Assembly (NCBI RefSeq): GCF_001679785.1
Contig: NZ_CP016287.1
Coordinates: forward strand, 496,001 to 560,000
Direction of reading: 5' to 3'
DNA length: 64,000 nt
DNA from: Rhizobium leguminosarum
GTDB taxonomy: Bacteria > Pseudomonadota > Alphaproteobacteria > Rhizobiales > Rhizobiaceae
A program made the translations under genes and the position numbers. Positions 53,116-61,881 of the stretch are shown here, in pieces (position 1 is the stretch's first letter; each line of letters begins with the position of its first letter). The notes beneath the pieces are model-generated. The model was given only the letters and a program-made list of their open reading frames with translations. It was not told where the DNA came from and did no database searches.

Positions 53116-54191
53116 CACACGCCACCCGTGACGTCGGCCAGCGCAACCGCCTTGCCGCTTTCGACGGAGCGCGCAACCGCGACCATGGCCTGGACGGATG
53201 CCAGGCCATCATCGATGTCGGCGCCTTCCATCACTGCGCCATCCAGAATAGTGCGGGCGAAGCCTTCGACCTGACGGCGGTAGAAATGGCCGTCAGCACC
53301 GAGAACGCGATGGGTGGCTCCATCCGCTTCCCGGAAAATGTCCACCTCGCTGGTCTTGTAGTACCATGGGTTATAGGTCTTGCCCAAAATGCTGCCGTTC
53401 TTGCCGTAGATCTGAAAGCCTTCGTGCCAGTCCATGCGCACCTGGACGGTGAGATCGAGATGGCCGAGCGTGCCTGAGGCAAATTCCACGTCCACGAACC
53501 AGCACCAGATACCGGCTCGCTCTGACAGACGAGCGTTGACGGAAACGATGTCGCCGGCGAAATACCGTGCCGTGTCGATCAGATGGCAACCGTGCGCAAG
53601 CATATAGTAGCGCCGCAGGTCGGCCTTCGGATTGGTGGAGGGTTTCTTCGCATTGGCGCTGGCGACGATCAGAGGCTGGACCGCATCGGTCATCGGATAG
53701 CGGTGCGTGCTGTCGCAATACCATGCTTTGAGAGCGACCATCTCGCCCATTTCATCGCGGATGAAGGATTTGGCAGCTTGGAGCCCTGCGTCGAAACGCT
53801 TCATGTGCCCGACCTGAAACACCTTTCCAGACTTGTCGACTGCGGCCTTCAGTTCAAGGCATTCCTCGATGGTGACGCCGACCGGTTTTTCGCAAAGGAC
53901 ATGTTTGCCCGCCTGAAGGGCGCGAAGAGAAGCCGGGACATGAAAGGCATCGGCCGTCGCGATGACCACGGCATCGAGGTCGGGATCGGCCAGCATCTTA
54001 TCGTAGTCGCCATAGGTTTTTTCCGCCCCGTGGGTGATGGCCATACGTTCGCGGAGATCCTCGGCAACGTCGCAAATTGCATAGAGGTCGGCATTGACTG
54101 CCTTGGTGCAGCTCTCGAAATGCGCGGCCTGGGCAATCTGGCCCGCTCCCAATACGCCGATGCGGAGACGTCGTTCCTGTTTTGCTGGCAT
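53115..54191 (-). CDS. Gfo/Idh/MocA-family sugar dehydrogenase (copy 1)
   Basis: A 358-residue NAD(P)-dependent oxidoreductase: Rossmann motif RIGVLGAGQIAQAAH and catalytic CEKPVGVTIEE (about 99-109). First gene of a five-gene coupled operon (dehydrogenase, TIM barrel, hydrolase, epimerase-like, ROK). By analogy with ThuB and related enzymes it may oxidise a sugar or glycoside at C3. Confidence 0.85.
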   Translation of the reverse strand: MPAKQERRLRIGVLGAGQIAQAAHFESCTKAVNADLYAICDVAEDLRERMAITHGAEKTYGDYDKMLADPDLDAVVIATADAFHVPASLRALQAGKHVLCEKPVGVTIEECLELKAAVDKSGKVFQVGHMKRFDAGLQAAKSFIRDEMGEMVALKAWYCDSTHRYPMTDAVQPLIVASANAKKPSTNPKADLRRYYMLAHGCHLIDTARYFAGDIVSVNARLSERAGIWCWFVDVEFASGTLGHLDLTVQVRMDWHEGFQIYGKNGSILGKTYNPWYYKTSEVDIFREADGATHRVLGADGHFYRRQVEGFARTILDGAVMEGADIDDGLASVQAMVAVARSVESGKAVALADVTGGV

Positions 54192-54324
54192 CGATAAGCC
54201 CTTTGGATCGGATATTGAAGATGAATGCTGGTTTCGGCGTCGGATGGAATGCTTTCAAGACATCGAACGTCGCCGACCTCTTCTGGCCGGACCGCCACCG
54301 GCGTGTCGGCTCTCCCTCGTCACT

Positions 54325-55470
54325 TCACAGCGCCATATGTGTTTGAGGATTGAAAAAGTGGAGTTTCGCCGGGTCGATGGCTAGATCGATCGATTGGCCT
54401 GTCTCGACCGCGCTGACCGCTTCGAACCGCGCGACGGCGTTGGCGGCCCCGCTCAGGTCCTCGACGGCATCGGGATCGCCCGAGTCGATCCGGACCGCGT
54501 CGATCTTCAAATGCACGATCAACTCGGAGCCGAGCTCCTCGATCGACTTCACGACAACCGGGATCGTCGGATGGGAGGCTCCGGACGGCAACCGGCTGTC
54601 GTAGAGGTCCTCCGGCCTGACCCCAAAGATCACGTCCTTACCCTCGAAAGCGGATAGACCGGGAGCACGCTCGAAGGCGCCGTCGGACAAGGGAATGGAG
54701 AAGCCCGACAGATGGATGCGCCCGCTCGCCATACGCCCTTCGAAAAGGTTCATCGACGGCGAACCGATAAAGCCCGCGACAAACGCATTGACCGGGCGGT
54801 GATACAGAGCCTTGGGCGTATCCACCTGCTGAAGCACGCCGCCCTTCAGCACCGCGACTCGATCGCCCATGGTCAGCGCTTCGGTCTGGTCGTGCGTCAC
54901 ATAGATCGTCGTTACGCCCAGCTGTCTCTGCAGGCTTGCGATCTCTGCCCGCATCTGAACACGCAGCTTCGCATCGAGGTTCGAGAGCGGTTCGTCCATG
55001 AGGAACGCCGCGGGCTCGCGGACCATGGCGCGGCCCATCGCAACACGCTGGCGCTGGCCGCCGGAGAGCTGCGCGGGCTTGTTGCCCAGCAAGGGCTCCA
55101 GCTGCAGGATCTTGGCGATCTCATGGACACGTTTGGTGCGTTCGGCCTTGTTCTTTCCGGCCAGCTTCATCGAAAAAGCGATGTTGTCGAAAACGGTCAT
55201 GTGCGGATAAAGCGCGTAGCTTTGAAAGACCATGGCAATGTCCCGGTCCTTGGGCGCGAGATCCACGACGTCCTGACCGCCGATGCTCAAGGTTCCGCTG
55301 CTGATTTCCTCGAGCCCGGCAATCATGCGCAGAGCGGTCGATTTTCCGCATCCGGACGGCCCGACCAGAATCAGAAACTCGCCATCATGGATCGTCAGGC
55401 TCAGATCCTTGATCGCATGGTAGCTGTTTCCATAGGTCTTGCAGATTTTGTCGAGTACAACCACAGCCAC
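54325..55470 (-). CDS. MalK-type sugar ABC ATPase (orphan)
   Basis: A 381-residue MalK/UgpC-like ATPase with Walker A GPSGCGKST, signature LSGGQRQR, Walker B AFLMDEPLSNLDA and a C-terminal TOBE regulatory part (FGVRPEDLYD). GGAGGA six bases before GTG at 55470 sets the start. It has no adjacent permease or binding protein. The sugar-binding protein gene starting at 63489 may belong to the transporter it powers. Confidence 0.88.
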   Translation of the reverse strand: MAVVVLDKICKTYGNSYHAIKDLSLTIHDGEFLILVGPSGCGKSTALRMIAGLEEISSGTLSIGGQDVVDLAPKDRDIAMVFQSYALYPHMTVFDNIAFSMKLAGKNKAERTKRVHEIAKILQLEPLLGNKPAQLSGGQRQRVAMGRAMVREPAAFLMDEPLSNLDAKLRVQMRAEIASLQRQLGVTTIYVTHDQTEALTMGDRVAVLKGGVLQQVDTPKALYHRPVNAFVAGFIGSPSMNLFEGRMASGRIHLSGFSIPLSDGAFERAPGLSAFEGKDVIFGVRPEDLYDSRLPSGASHPTIPVVVKSIEELGSELIVHLKIDAVRIDSGDPDAVEDLSGAANAVARFEAVSAVETGQSIDLAIDPAKLHFFNPQTHMAL

Positions 55471-55807
55471 GTCTCGTCCTCCCGTACCAGTCCGGATCAC
55501 ATCTTCCAACGGCGCTCCCCGCCGTCTCCGATCCTTTCGACAAGAAAGCTCAGGCCTGAGCTTCAAAGTCAACTAAAGAATCCACGACAATCCGCTGAGG
55601 ATCACAAGACATTCTTTATATCCTTTTGAAAAACATAGGTCTTTTAAAGGGAACTGATATTATATTGCGGGATTATATTTTTTACCGCGCGTAACTTTTG
55701 TGACCCGGCATTACAGCTGTCGAGAGATCGCTCAATGCGATAAATGACACGTCACCCACGAGGCTTTGCTCAGTCGGCCGACCGGCGCCGACATCCGTCG
55801 CCGTGCC
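55471..55807. other. Intergenic region with AT-rich minus-strand promoter
   Basis: About 337 bases between pfkB-type and malK-type genes. The 55600-55700 part is AT-rich and has two TATAAT hexamers on the minus strand (55677-55672 and 55664-55659). No gene seen. Confidence 0.4.
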
Positions 55808-56749
55808 TCATTTTTGGTATCCCGACATCGGGAGCGGCGCAGGCGCATTCTCCGCCGCCATCCATGCCATGCACGTCTGGTGATCCGGCAGGCCTCTGCG
55901 CCCTCCCCGAGCGGTCACGGAAATGGCGGCCGCCGCCGTGGCATAGGCAGTGCACTCAAGCGGGCTCTTACCCCTAGCGAGGGCAAGAGCATAAGCACCG
56001 TGAAAACAATCCCCGGCGCCGGTCGTGTCGACCGCCTGAACCTGATAGGCCGGCAAGTGCCACCGGGTGATATCGCCCCTCTGGCGCAGGTGAGTCCCTC
56101 TTTCGCCGTCAGTCAGGACAACCGCGGATCGATCCCCGGACCAGAGCTTGTCCAGGATCATCGTTGGATCATCCTCGCCGGTGTACTCCTGCGCAAAGGC
56201 GAGCGGCAGCACCAGATGATCGGCAAAAGCGAGGATGCGGTCGGTCGCGGCACCGACCGTCCATTCGATATCGGCTATCACGGCAAGGCCCAAAGCGCGT
56301 GCGCGCGCCACGGCACTTTCGGAGTGCGTGGCATAGCCATCGATCAGCAGTACCGGCGCCTGCATCAAAACGTCGTCGGGCAGCGCCTCCGACGTGCCGT
56401 GCAGCACATCGTCGTCGTAAGCGATGAACCGGTCGCCGTCGGGACCGACCGTAATCACAGAGCGGATCGGCGCTGCATCCGCGTGGCGGGGAGCCAGCGA
56501 TATGTCGACACCGTCCCGCTCGAGCTCGCTGCCCGCCACGTCGGCCGCCCGCTCATCGCCGAGCCAGCCGATGAAGCCGGCCCGCCCGCCGAGCCGGGCG
56601 ACGGCAACAAGGGCCGTCGCCACGTTGCCGCCATGGTCCGTGGCGCGCTTCGTCACCTTCCCCTTGCCGGCCGTCAGCCCCCGATCGACATAGATAATGT
56701 CATCGATTGCCAGGGCGCCGAAGCCCAGAACCTGGAAAGGGCGCGACAC
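55808..56749 (-). CDS. PfkB-family carbohydrate kinase
   Basis: A 313-residue ribokinase-fold kinase: GGNVATALVAVARLGG (about 41-56) and the anion-hole motif DTTGAGDCFHGAYALAL with catalytic Asp about 250. It phosphorylates a sugar or keto-intermediate, probably for the aldolase encoded just upstream (three-base gap). Confidence 0.85.
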   Translation of the reverse strand: MSRPFQVLGFGALAIDDIIYVDRGLTAGKGKVTKRATDHGGNVATALVAVARLGGRAGFIGWLGDERAADVAGSELERDGVDISLAPRHADAAPIRSVITVGPDGDRFIAYDDDVLHGTSEALPDDVLMQAPVLLIDGYATHSESAVARARALGLAVIADIEWTVGAATDRILAFADHLVLPLAFAQEYTGEDDPTMILDKLWSGDRSAVVLTDGERGTHLRQRGDITRWHLPAYQVQAVDTTGAGDCFHGAYALALARGKSPLECTAYATAAAAISVTARGGRRGLPDHQTCMAWMAAENAPAPLPMSGYQK

Positions 56750-56752
56750 GTC

Positions 56753-57553
56753 TCAAGCACCGGCCGCCGCCAGCGCATCCTCCGGCGTCATCCCCTTATG
56801 AATGACGAACTTGAAGGCGCGTGCGGCCATGGTCGTATCGCCGTGACCCCAGAGGTTGCGACCGACGACCGCGCCTTTGGCCCCAGCGCGCAGTGCTTCC
56901 GACGTCTGGACGAGCGCGCCGAGCAGCGTATCGGTCTTCGGGCCGCCGGCGATCACGACCGGAATCGGGCAAGTCGCAACGGTCTCGCGGAAGGACTCGA
57001 AATCGCCGGTGTAGCCGACCTTGATAACGTCGACGCCGGCCTCGAAGCCGATGCGCACGGCGTAAGCGATTTCATCCGGGGTGAACACGATCTTGCCGCC
57101 GTCGGAGAAATCGCGGGGATAGACGTGGGCAACGACCGGCATCTCGAAGCGGGCAGCGGCGTTGACCGTATCGGTGAGCCAGCGGATATACTCTCCTTCG
57201 GTGGCGCCGCGCACGGGAATGGCGACAGCCAGAGCGTCCGCACCATAACGCACCGCGTCCTCCGGGGTCGCAATGAGCTGGCGAATACGGTCGTCGGCGG
57301 TGAAGCAACCGCCCTGAATGACCAGCGCTGCCTTTCCGGCATATTCCGACCAGAGGTGGCGCGCCGCGCCAGGCTGGATGCTGATGTAGTCTGGGCCTCC
57401 AGCCATGACGCGTCTCAGCGCACCCGGCAGGTCGGCAAGCCCGCCCTCACGCACATTGCCATAACCGACAAAATGATCGACGGCGCCTCCGAACAGATGA
57501 CCCGAGGGGTTCGAGAACAGGCGTGCGAGGCGGATTTTAGTTCCGAGACCCAT
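56753..57553 (-). CDS. Class I aldolase, DhnA/FbaB (LsrF-like) family
   Basis: A 266-residue TIM-barrel aldolase. The Schiff-base Lys is likely in DVIKVGYTGDF (about 180), with VVIAGGPKTDT as the phosphate-binding part and GRNLWGHGD at the end. It would cleave a phosphorylated keto-sugar made by the neighbouring PfkB kinase. AAAGGAAG supports the ATG at 57553; the long upstream frame is a product of repeated DNA. Confidence 0.82.
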   Translation of the reverse strand: MGLGTKIRLARLFSNPSGHLFGGAVDHFVGYGNVREGGLADLPGALRRVMAGGPDYISIQPGAARHLWSEYAGKAALVIQGGCFTADDRIRQLIATPEDAVRYGADALAVAIPVRGATEGEYIRWLTDTVNAAARFEMPVVAHVYPRDFSDGGKIVFTPDEIAYAVRIGFEAGVDVIKVGYTGDFESFRETVATCPIPVVIAGGPKTDTLLGALVQTSEALRAGAKGAVVGRNLWGHGDTTMAARAFKFVIHKGMTPEDALAAAGA

Positions 57554-57565
57554 GGCGATACTTCC

Positions 57566-57624
57566 TTTGTGATTGCCGGCTTTGTGATTGCAGGCTTTGT
57601 GATTGCAGGCTTGCGATTGCCGGC
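57566..57624. repeat. 15-bp tandem repeat in the aldolase leader
   Basis: TTTGTGATTGCCGGC and two copies of TTTGTGATTGCAGGC follow head to tail (57566-57610), then a partial TTGCGATTGCCGGC. The array lies 13 bases before the aldolase start codon. Confidence 0.75.
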
Positions 57625-57680
57625 ACCGATGCTGGAAAAACCCTAACTCGAAAACAAACAAACATTCAATATTTCGATTT

Positions 57681-57692
57681 CTTTCGTTTTTA
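57681..57692. promoter_or_regulatory. DeoR operator candidate 1
   Basis: CTTTCGTTTTTA resembles DeoR-family half-sites; it recurs at 57774, in the divergent deoR-type/aldolase promoter. Confidence 0.4.
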
Positions 57693-57773
57693 CATGAATG
57701 ATGAATTTTTGACGTGCATTCTTGTCCTCGAACGGCTATTTCTGCAGCAAGAGCTGTGGAATGAGATGGCGAA

Positions 57774-57786
57774 CTTTCGTTTTTCA
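57774..57786. promoter_or_regulatory. DeoR operator candidate 2
   Basis: CTTTCGTTTTTCA repeats the box at 57681, 93 bp away and 41 bases before the deoR-type start. Confidence 0.4.
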
Positions 57787-57826
57787 CAAGTCGCATTGTT
57801 GCAAATAACGGCGGTCGGGATCACAT

Positions 57827-58588
57827 ATGCTTGCAGAGCAGAGGCGGCAGCAGATCATGCTGGAACTTCAACGGGTCGGCCAGGCACGCACCCGCCAGCT
57901 TGCGGAATTCTTCGACGTCTCGGAAGTGACGATCCGCTCCGACCTTGAAATCATGGACGCCAAGAAGCAGCTGATCAAAACACATGGCGGGGCAATCGCC
58001 CTGCCGTCCGACTCGCCGGCAGCGGCCTTCGAGGAACGCATGCAGCGCAATTTCGATGCGAAGCGACGCATCGCCCAGATGGCTGCGCGACAGATCATCG
58101 ATAACCAGTCGATTGTCTTCGACAGCGGTTCGACGCTGCTGCAGGTGGCCATGCAGATGCCACCGGTCAGCAACGTCGTGGTTGCGACAACGGCGATGAA
58201 CATCGCCCAGCATCTGATGTACCGTCCAGGGCTCGACGTGCACATGATCGGCGGCCGCGTATTTCCCAGCACCGTGAGCACGATCGTACAGGATTCCGAC
58301 AAGGCGGTCGGCGGCCTCGTCGCCCACCAGGCTTTTGTCGGCGCCCACGCGATCGATCAGGCCTTCGATGTCGTCGATGTCTCCGAGGACGTAGCGCGGA
58401 CCAAGCGTAACCTGGTTCGCATGGCCCGGCGTGTCGTCCTCGTGGCGGATTCGAGCAAATTTGACATCGGCGCCTCCTCCAAAGCCTTCTCGCTGTCGCG
58501 CGTGGACCTGATCATAACGGACAGCAACATGCCGCACGGCATCCGCCACCGATTAGACAAGCTGGGCGTCGAGGTTCGCTACGCGTGA
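57827..58588 (+). CDS. DeoR-family sugar regulator
   Basis: A 253-residue DeoR/GlpR repressor: helix-turn-helix (TRQLAEFFDVSEVTIRSDL, about 22-40) and a ribose-5-phosphate isomerase-like effector domain with DSGSTLL and TDSN motifs. It is divergent from the aldolase/kinase operon and probably represses it until a sugar phosphate binds. Confidence 0.9.
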   Translation: MLAEQRRQQIMLELQRVGQARTRQLAEFFDVSEVTIRSDLEIMDAKKQLIKTHGGAIALPSDSPAAAFEERMQRNFDAKRRIAQMAARQIIDNQSIVFDSGSTLLQVAMQMPPVSNVVVATTAMNIAQHLMYRPGLDVHMIGGRVFPSTVSTIVQDSDKAVGGLVAHQAFVGAHAIDQAFDVVDVSEDVARTKRNLVRMARRVVLVADSSKFDIGASSKAFSLSRVDLIITDSNMPHGIRHRLDKLGVEVRYA

Positions 58589-58680
58589 CCCGCAGTCCAC
58601 CTCTCCAATTTACAAGAGAGACACGAGAGGCTTTGGTGTCGACGGATAGCTTTGGCCGACGCCACGGAATACGAGATGGG

Positions 58681-59499
58681 CTAAAACCCGAGATGTCGAA
58701 GCGTCTCGCGGTTCGCGCGAACGGCGGCTGCAGGATCGGTTCCGGCATGGTCCGATTCTTCTTCCACGATGATCCAGCCGATAAACTTCGGCGCATCCCG
58801 AACGGCCAAAATCACGGCAGGCACGTCGCAGACACCTTCGCCGAGCATCGCCCAGGTGCCACCGGCGTCAACATCCTTCAGATGCACGTAGCGGATCCGG
58901 TCCCGGTGGGCCGCCAGCGTATCGCCGATCTGCTGGCCCCCACGCAGGATATGGCCGGTATCCGGCACCCAACCCACTTGCGGATCCAAGAGAGCAAACA
59001 GCTGATCATAGTCGTCCCGCGTGAAGAGCAGCGTATTGTGGTGCGAAGAAGGATGGACAGCTACCGTGACGCCAGTCGACTGTCCGATCTCGGTCGCACG
59101 ATTGTAGCACTCGGCCGCGATGGAGAATTTCTCATCGCGCGGACCATCCGAGACGACCGTCGCCGACCCCATCGAGACCATCGCACCGGGAAAGTTCGCC
59201 GCGAAATCGACCCACCGACGCGCCGTGTCGAGATCGGAGGCAATCTTTTCCGCCACCGTGAAGCCGCTGGCGGAGCCGAAGGCAAAAGAAACCAGCGCCA
59301 AACCGGCATCCGTCAGGGTGCGGGCAAAGTCGGCAGGCTTGAGCGCGTAGTGACCGATCATCGTGTCGGTGATTTCGATGCCGGCATATCCACCGTCGGC
59401 GACGGCGCGCACCAGATCGTCCGGACCGCCGCCCCAACCGGTACCCAGCATCTCCCAGGTGAATGTCTGGCAGCCGATCTGCAGCTCAGCATTTTTCAT
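58681..59499 (-). CDS. Xylose isomerase-like TIM-barrel protein (copy 2)
   Basis: A 272-residue AP-endo-2 superfamily protein, IolE/IolI-like in layout: CQTFTWEMLGTGWGGG, GYAGIEITD, then metal-ligand segments AVHPSSHHNTL, WVPDTGHILRGG (Asp and His), YVHLKDV and VEEESD. It may dehydrate or isomerise a keto-cyclitol or keto-sugar. Divergent from the second dehydrogenase gene. Confidence 0.85.
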   Translation of the reverse strand: MKNAELQIGCQTFTWEMLGTGWGGGPDDLVRAVADGGYAGIEITDTMIGHYALKPADFARTLTDAGLALVSFAFGSASGFTVAEKIASDLDTARRWVDFAANFPGAMVSMGSATVVSDGPRDEKFSIAAECYNRATEIGQSTGVTVAVHPSSHHNTLLFTRDDYDQLFALLDPQVGWVPDTGHILRGGQQIGDTLAAHRDRIRYVHLKDVDAGGTWAMLGEGVCDVPAVILAVRDAPKFIGWIIVEEESDHAGTDPAAAVRANRETLRHLGF

Positions 59500-59780
59500 A
59501 TCGCGGTCCTGACCTATTCGTTGATGACAGCCGATACCGGAGCTGGCGGCTTCCCCGCGCGCGCAATCCTCAGGGGCTTCGCCGGCCTTGCCAAACCTCT
59601 TCCGCCTGGAGAGGCGGCCGAAGGCGGAACGGCGGCTTCTTCAGCGGGGATTGCGACACCAGCGTCTTGCCATTACGTAAGGTCAAATGTTACCGTGCGT
59701 CAATATATTTTATTCCTTGCGATTAAAATGTAACGCCCCCTCAACCCTTCGCACCCGCAACGGCAAATTCAGGTTCTTAG
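59500..59780. other. Divergent promoter region
   Basis: About 280 bases between TIM-barrel and dehydrogenase genes. Two related boxes, AAATGTTAC near 59685 and AAATGTAAC near 59726, occur in the AT-rich part close to the dehydrogenase start. No gene seen. Confidence 0.35.
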
Positions 59781-60929
59781 ATGACACAGACCAATGGTAT
59801 GAAACTCAGGATCGGCGTTGTGGGATGCGGCAACATTTCGCTCGCCTATATGCGCAACGCGCCGCTGTTTCGCGGCGTCGAAATCATCGCCTGTGCAGAC
59901 CTCAACGCAGACGCCGCCAAGCGCCGCGCAGCGGAGTTCGATCTGCGTGCGGCCGACGTCGACAGCCTCATCGACGACAGGAACATCGACCTCATCCTCA
60001 ACCTGACGATCCCGGCTGCGCATTTTGACGTTTCGATGCGGGCACTGTCGGCGGGCAAGCATGTCTTCACGGAGAAGCCGCTCGGCGTCACGGCCGCCGA
60101 AGGACGCCGGTTGGTGGATGCCGCCGCCGTAAAGGGCTTCATGCTCGGCTCGGCGCCAGACACGTTCCTCGGCGCGGCCGGACGCCATGCCCGGCGGCAG
60201 ATGGAAGCCGACGCCATCGGCAAGCCGGTGACCGGGACAGCCTTCATGATGGGGCGCGGCATGGAGCACTGGCATCCGGATCCCAGCTTCTATTACCAGG
60301 CCGGCGCAGGCCCGCTGATGGATATGGGCCCCTATTATCTGACGATGATGGTCAATCTGATGGGGCCGATCCGCCGTGTGCAGGCCGTCGCCACAAGCGG
60401 GCAGGAAGAGCGGCTCATCACGGCGGAGGGACCGAAGCAGGGCACCACGTTCAAGGTCGGCACGCCGACCAGCGTGCTGTCGCTGCTGGAATTCGGGTGC
60501 GGTGCGACAGTCACCTTCGGCACCTCCTGGGACGTCTTCCGCCACTCCAACCATCCCATCGAGCTCCACGGAACCGAAGGCTCGCTGCGCCTGCCCGACC
60601 CCGACAATTTCGGCGGCTCCGTCGCGCTCTCCGGCCGCGGCGCGCCCTGGCGGGAAACGGATACATCAGGCGAGCTCTTCGGTGCCGTCAACTGGCCGAT
60701 CACAGCGCCGGATCGTGCCAACTATCGCATGCTTGGTCTTGCGGATCTCGCACGCGCAATCATCGAAGGCCGTAAGCCGCGCGCTTCGGGCGATCTGGCA
60801 CTGCATGTGCTCGAAGTCATGGAAGCGATCCTGCGTGCCGGCGAAACCGGTGCCCCGCAGACCATTTCGGGTACCGTCGCGCAGCCGAGGGAATTGCGGG
60901 AAGACGAAGCGAGGAGTTTGCTGGCATGA
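59781..60929 (+). CDS. Gfo/Idh/MocA-family sugar dehydrogenase (copy 2)
   Basis: A 382-residue oxidoreductase: Rossmann motif RIGVVGCGNISLAYM and FTEKPLGVTAAEGRRLVD around the catalytic Lys. A second ATG at 59799 is an alternative start. The stop overlaps the esterase start (ATGA). Not closely similar to copy 1, so it probably acts on a different hydroxyl or compound. Confidence 0.85.
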   Translation: MTQTNGMKLRIGVVGCGNISLAYMRNAPLFRGVEIIACADLNADAAKRRAAEFDLRAADVDSLIDDRNIDLILNLTIPAAHFDVSMRALSAGKHVFTEKPLGVTAAEGRRLVDAAAVKGFMLGSAPDTFLGAAGRHARRQMEADAIGKPVTGTAFMMGRGMEHWHPDPSFYYQAGAGPLMDMGPYYLTMMVNLMGPIRRVQAVATSGQEERLITAEGPKQGTTFKVGTPTSVLSLLEFGCGATVTFGTSWDVFRHSNHPIELHGTEGSLRLPDPDNFGGSVALSGRGAPWRETDTSGELFGAVNWPITAPDRANYRMLGLADLARAIIEGRKPRASGDLALHVLEVMEAILRAGETGAPQTISGTVAQPRELREDEARSLLA

Positions 60930-61861
60930 CACAATTGGATGAATCCGCCAAACGCGCGCTTGCATGGCCGGGCGATCCGGAAACGCCGGTCGAGAGTTGC
61001 ACGCCGGCGCTGGCGCGGCAGCAATATCTGGATAGTTTCGCAGCCATTCAACGGCCGCTCGAAGACGTGGTGGAGATCCTGGAAAGGCATGCAGGCGCAA
61101 TCAGGTTGAAGATATGGCGCGGCCGCGCTGCACCGCGCCAGGGCGCGCCGGCCTTGCTTTATCTCCATGGCGGCGGCTTTGTGATCGGCGCGCCGGAAAC
61201 CCATGAGGATATCTGCCGGACGCTTGCCAATATGGCAGGCGCCGTCGTGGTTTCGCCCGACTATCGCCTGGCCCCGGAGCATCCCTTTCCTGCTCCCATC
61301 AACGACTGCGCCGCAACACTCGTCTGGATGACGGAGCAGGCTGATGCGCTCGGCATCGATCCCTTGCGGGTCGTCGTCGCCGGCGATAGCGCCGGCGGCA
61401 ATCTGGCCGCCGTCGTCGCCCTGCTGGCGCGGGACGGACAGGTGCCGCCTGTCATCGGACAGGTGCTGATCTATCCGGTGACCAACCAGTTGCAGACAAC
61501 CGACAGCTACTCACGTTACGAAGAGGGTTTCGGCCTGACGGCAGCCGCGATGAAATGGTTCCGAGACCACTACCTGCCGGACGCCGCGAGCCGGTCGGAC
61601 TGGCGAGCCTCGCCACTTAACGTAGCGTCGCTGGCGGGCGTGGCGCCGGCCTTGGTGATCCTTGCCGGATACGACGTGTTGTTCGACGAAGGGGCCGCTT
61701 ATGCCGAGCGGCTCAGCGCCGAGGCGAAGGCAACGACCCGGATCTGGCCCGGACAGATCCATGGCTTCGTATCGAAGAGACGGGCCATTCCGGAGGGGCA
61801 AGAGGCCCTCGAAGCCATCGCAACGGGATGGCGCGCTATGGACACCGCGCTTGCCCGTTAA
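60926..61861 (+). CDS. Acetyl-esterase/HSL-type hydrolase
   Basis: A 311-residue hormone-sensitive-lipase family hydrolase: oxyanion motif LYLHGGGFVIG, nucleophile elbow AGDSAGGNLAA (Ser about 155), Asp in YDVLFDEG, His in GQIHGFVS. It hydrolyses short acyl esters, perhaps removing an acetyl or other acyl group from a sugar. Coupled to dehydrogenase copy 2. Confidence 0.88.
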   Translation: MTQLDESAKRALAWPGDPETPVESCTPALARQQYLDSFAAIQRPLEDVVEILERHAGAIRLKIWRGRAAPRQGAPALLYLHGGGFVIGAPETHEDICRTLANMAGAVVVSPDYRLAPEHPFPAPINDCAATLVWMTEQADALGIDPLRVVVAGDSAGGNLAAVVALLARDGQVPPVIGQVLIYPVTNQLQTTDSYSRYEEGFGLTAAAMKWFRDHYLPDAASRSDWRASPLNVASLAGVAPALVILAGYDVLFDEGAAYAERLSAEAKATTRIWPGQIHGFVSKRRAIPEGQEALEAIATGWRAMDTALAR

Positions 61862-61881
61862 CGCGGAAACCCGTGCCGGCC

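Noticed and set aside
55766..57646. 626-residue plus-strand frame opposite pfkB-type kinase and aldolase
   Set aside because: Antisense frame caused by high GC; the minus-strand proteins have full catalytic motifs.
57566..57796. Extended N-terminus for the aldolase through the tandem repeat
   Set aside because: Repetitive NHKA-type residues are produced by the DNA repeat; ATG at 57553 has a proper ribosome site and family-like start.
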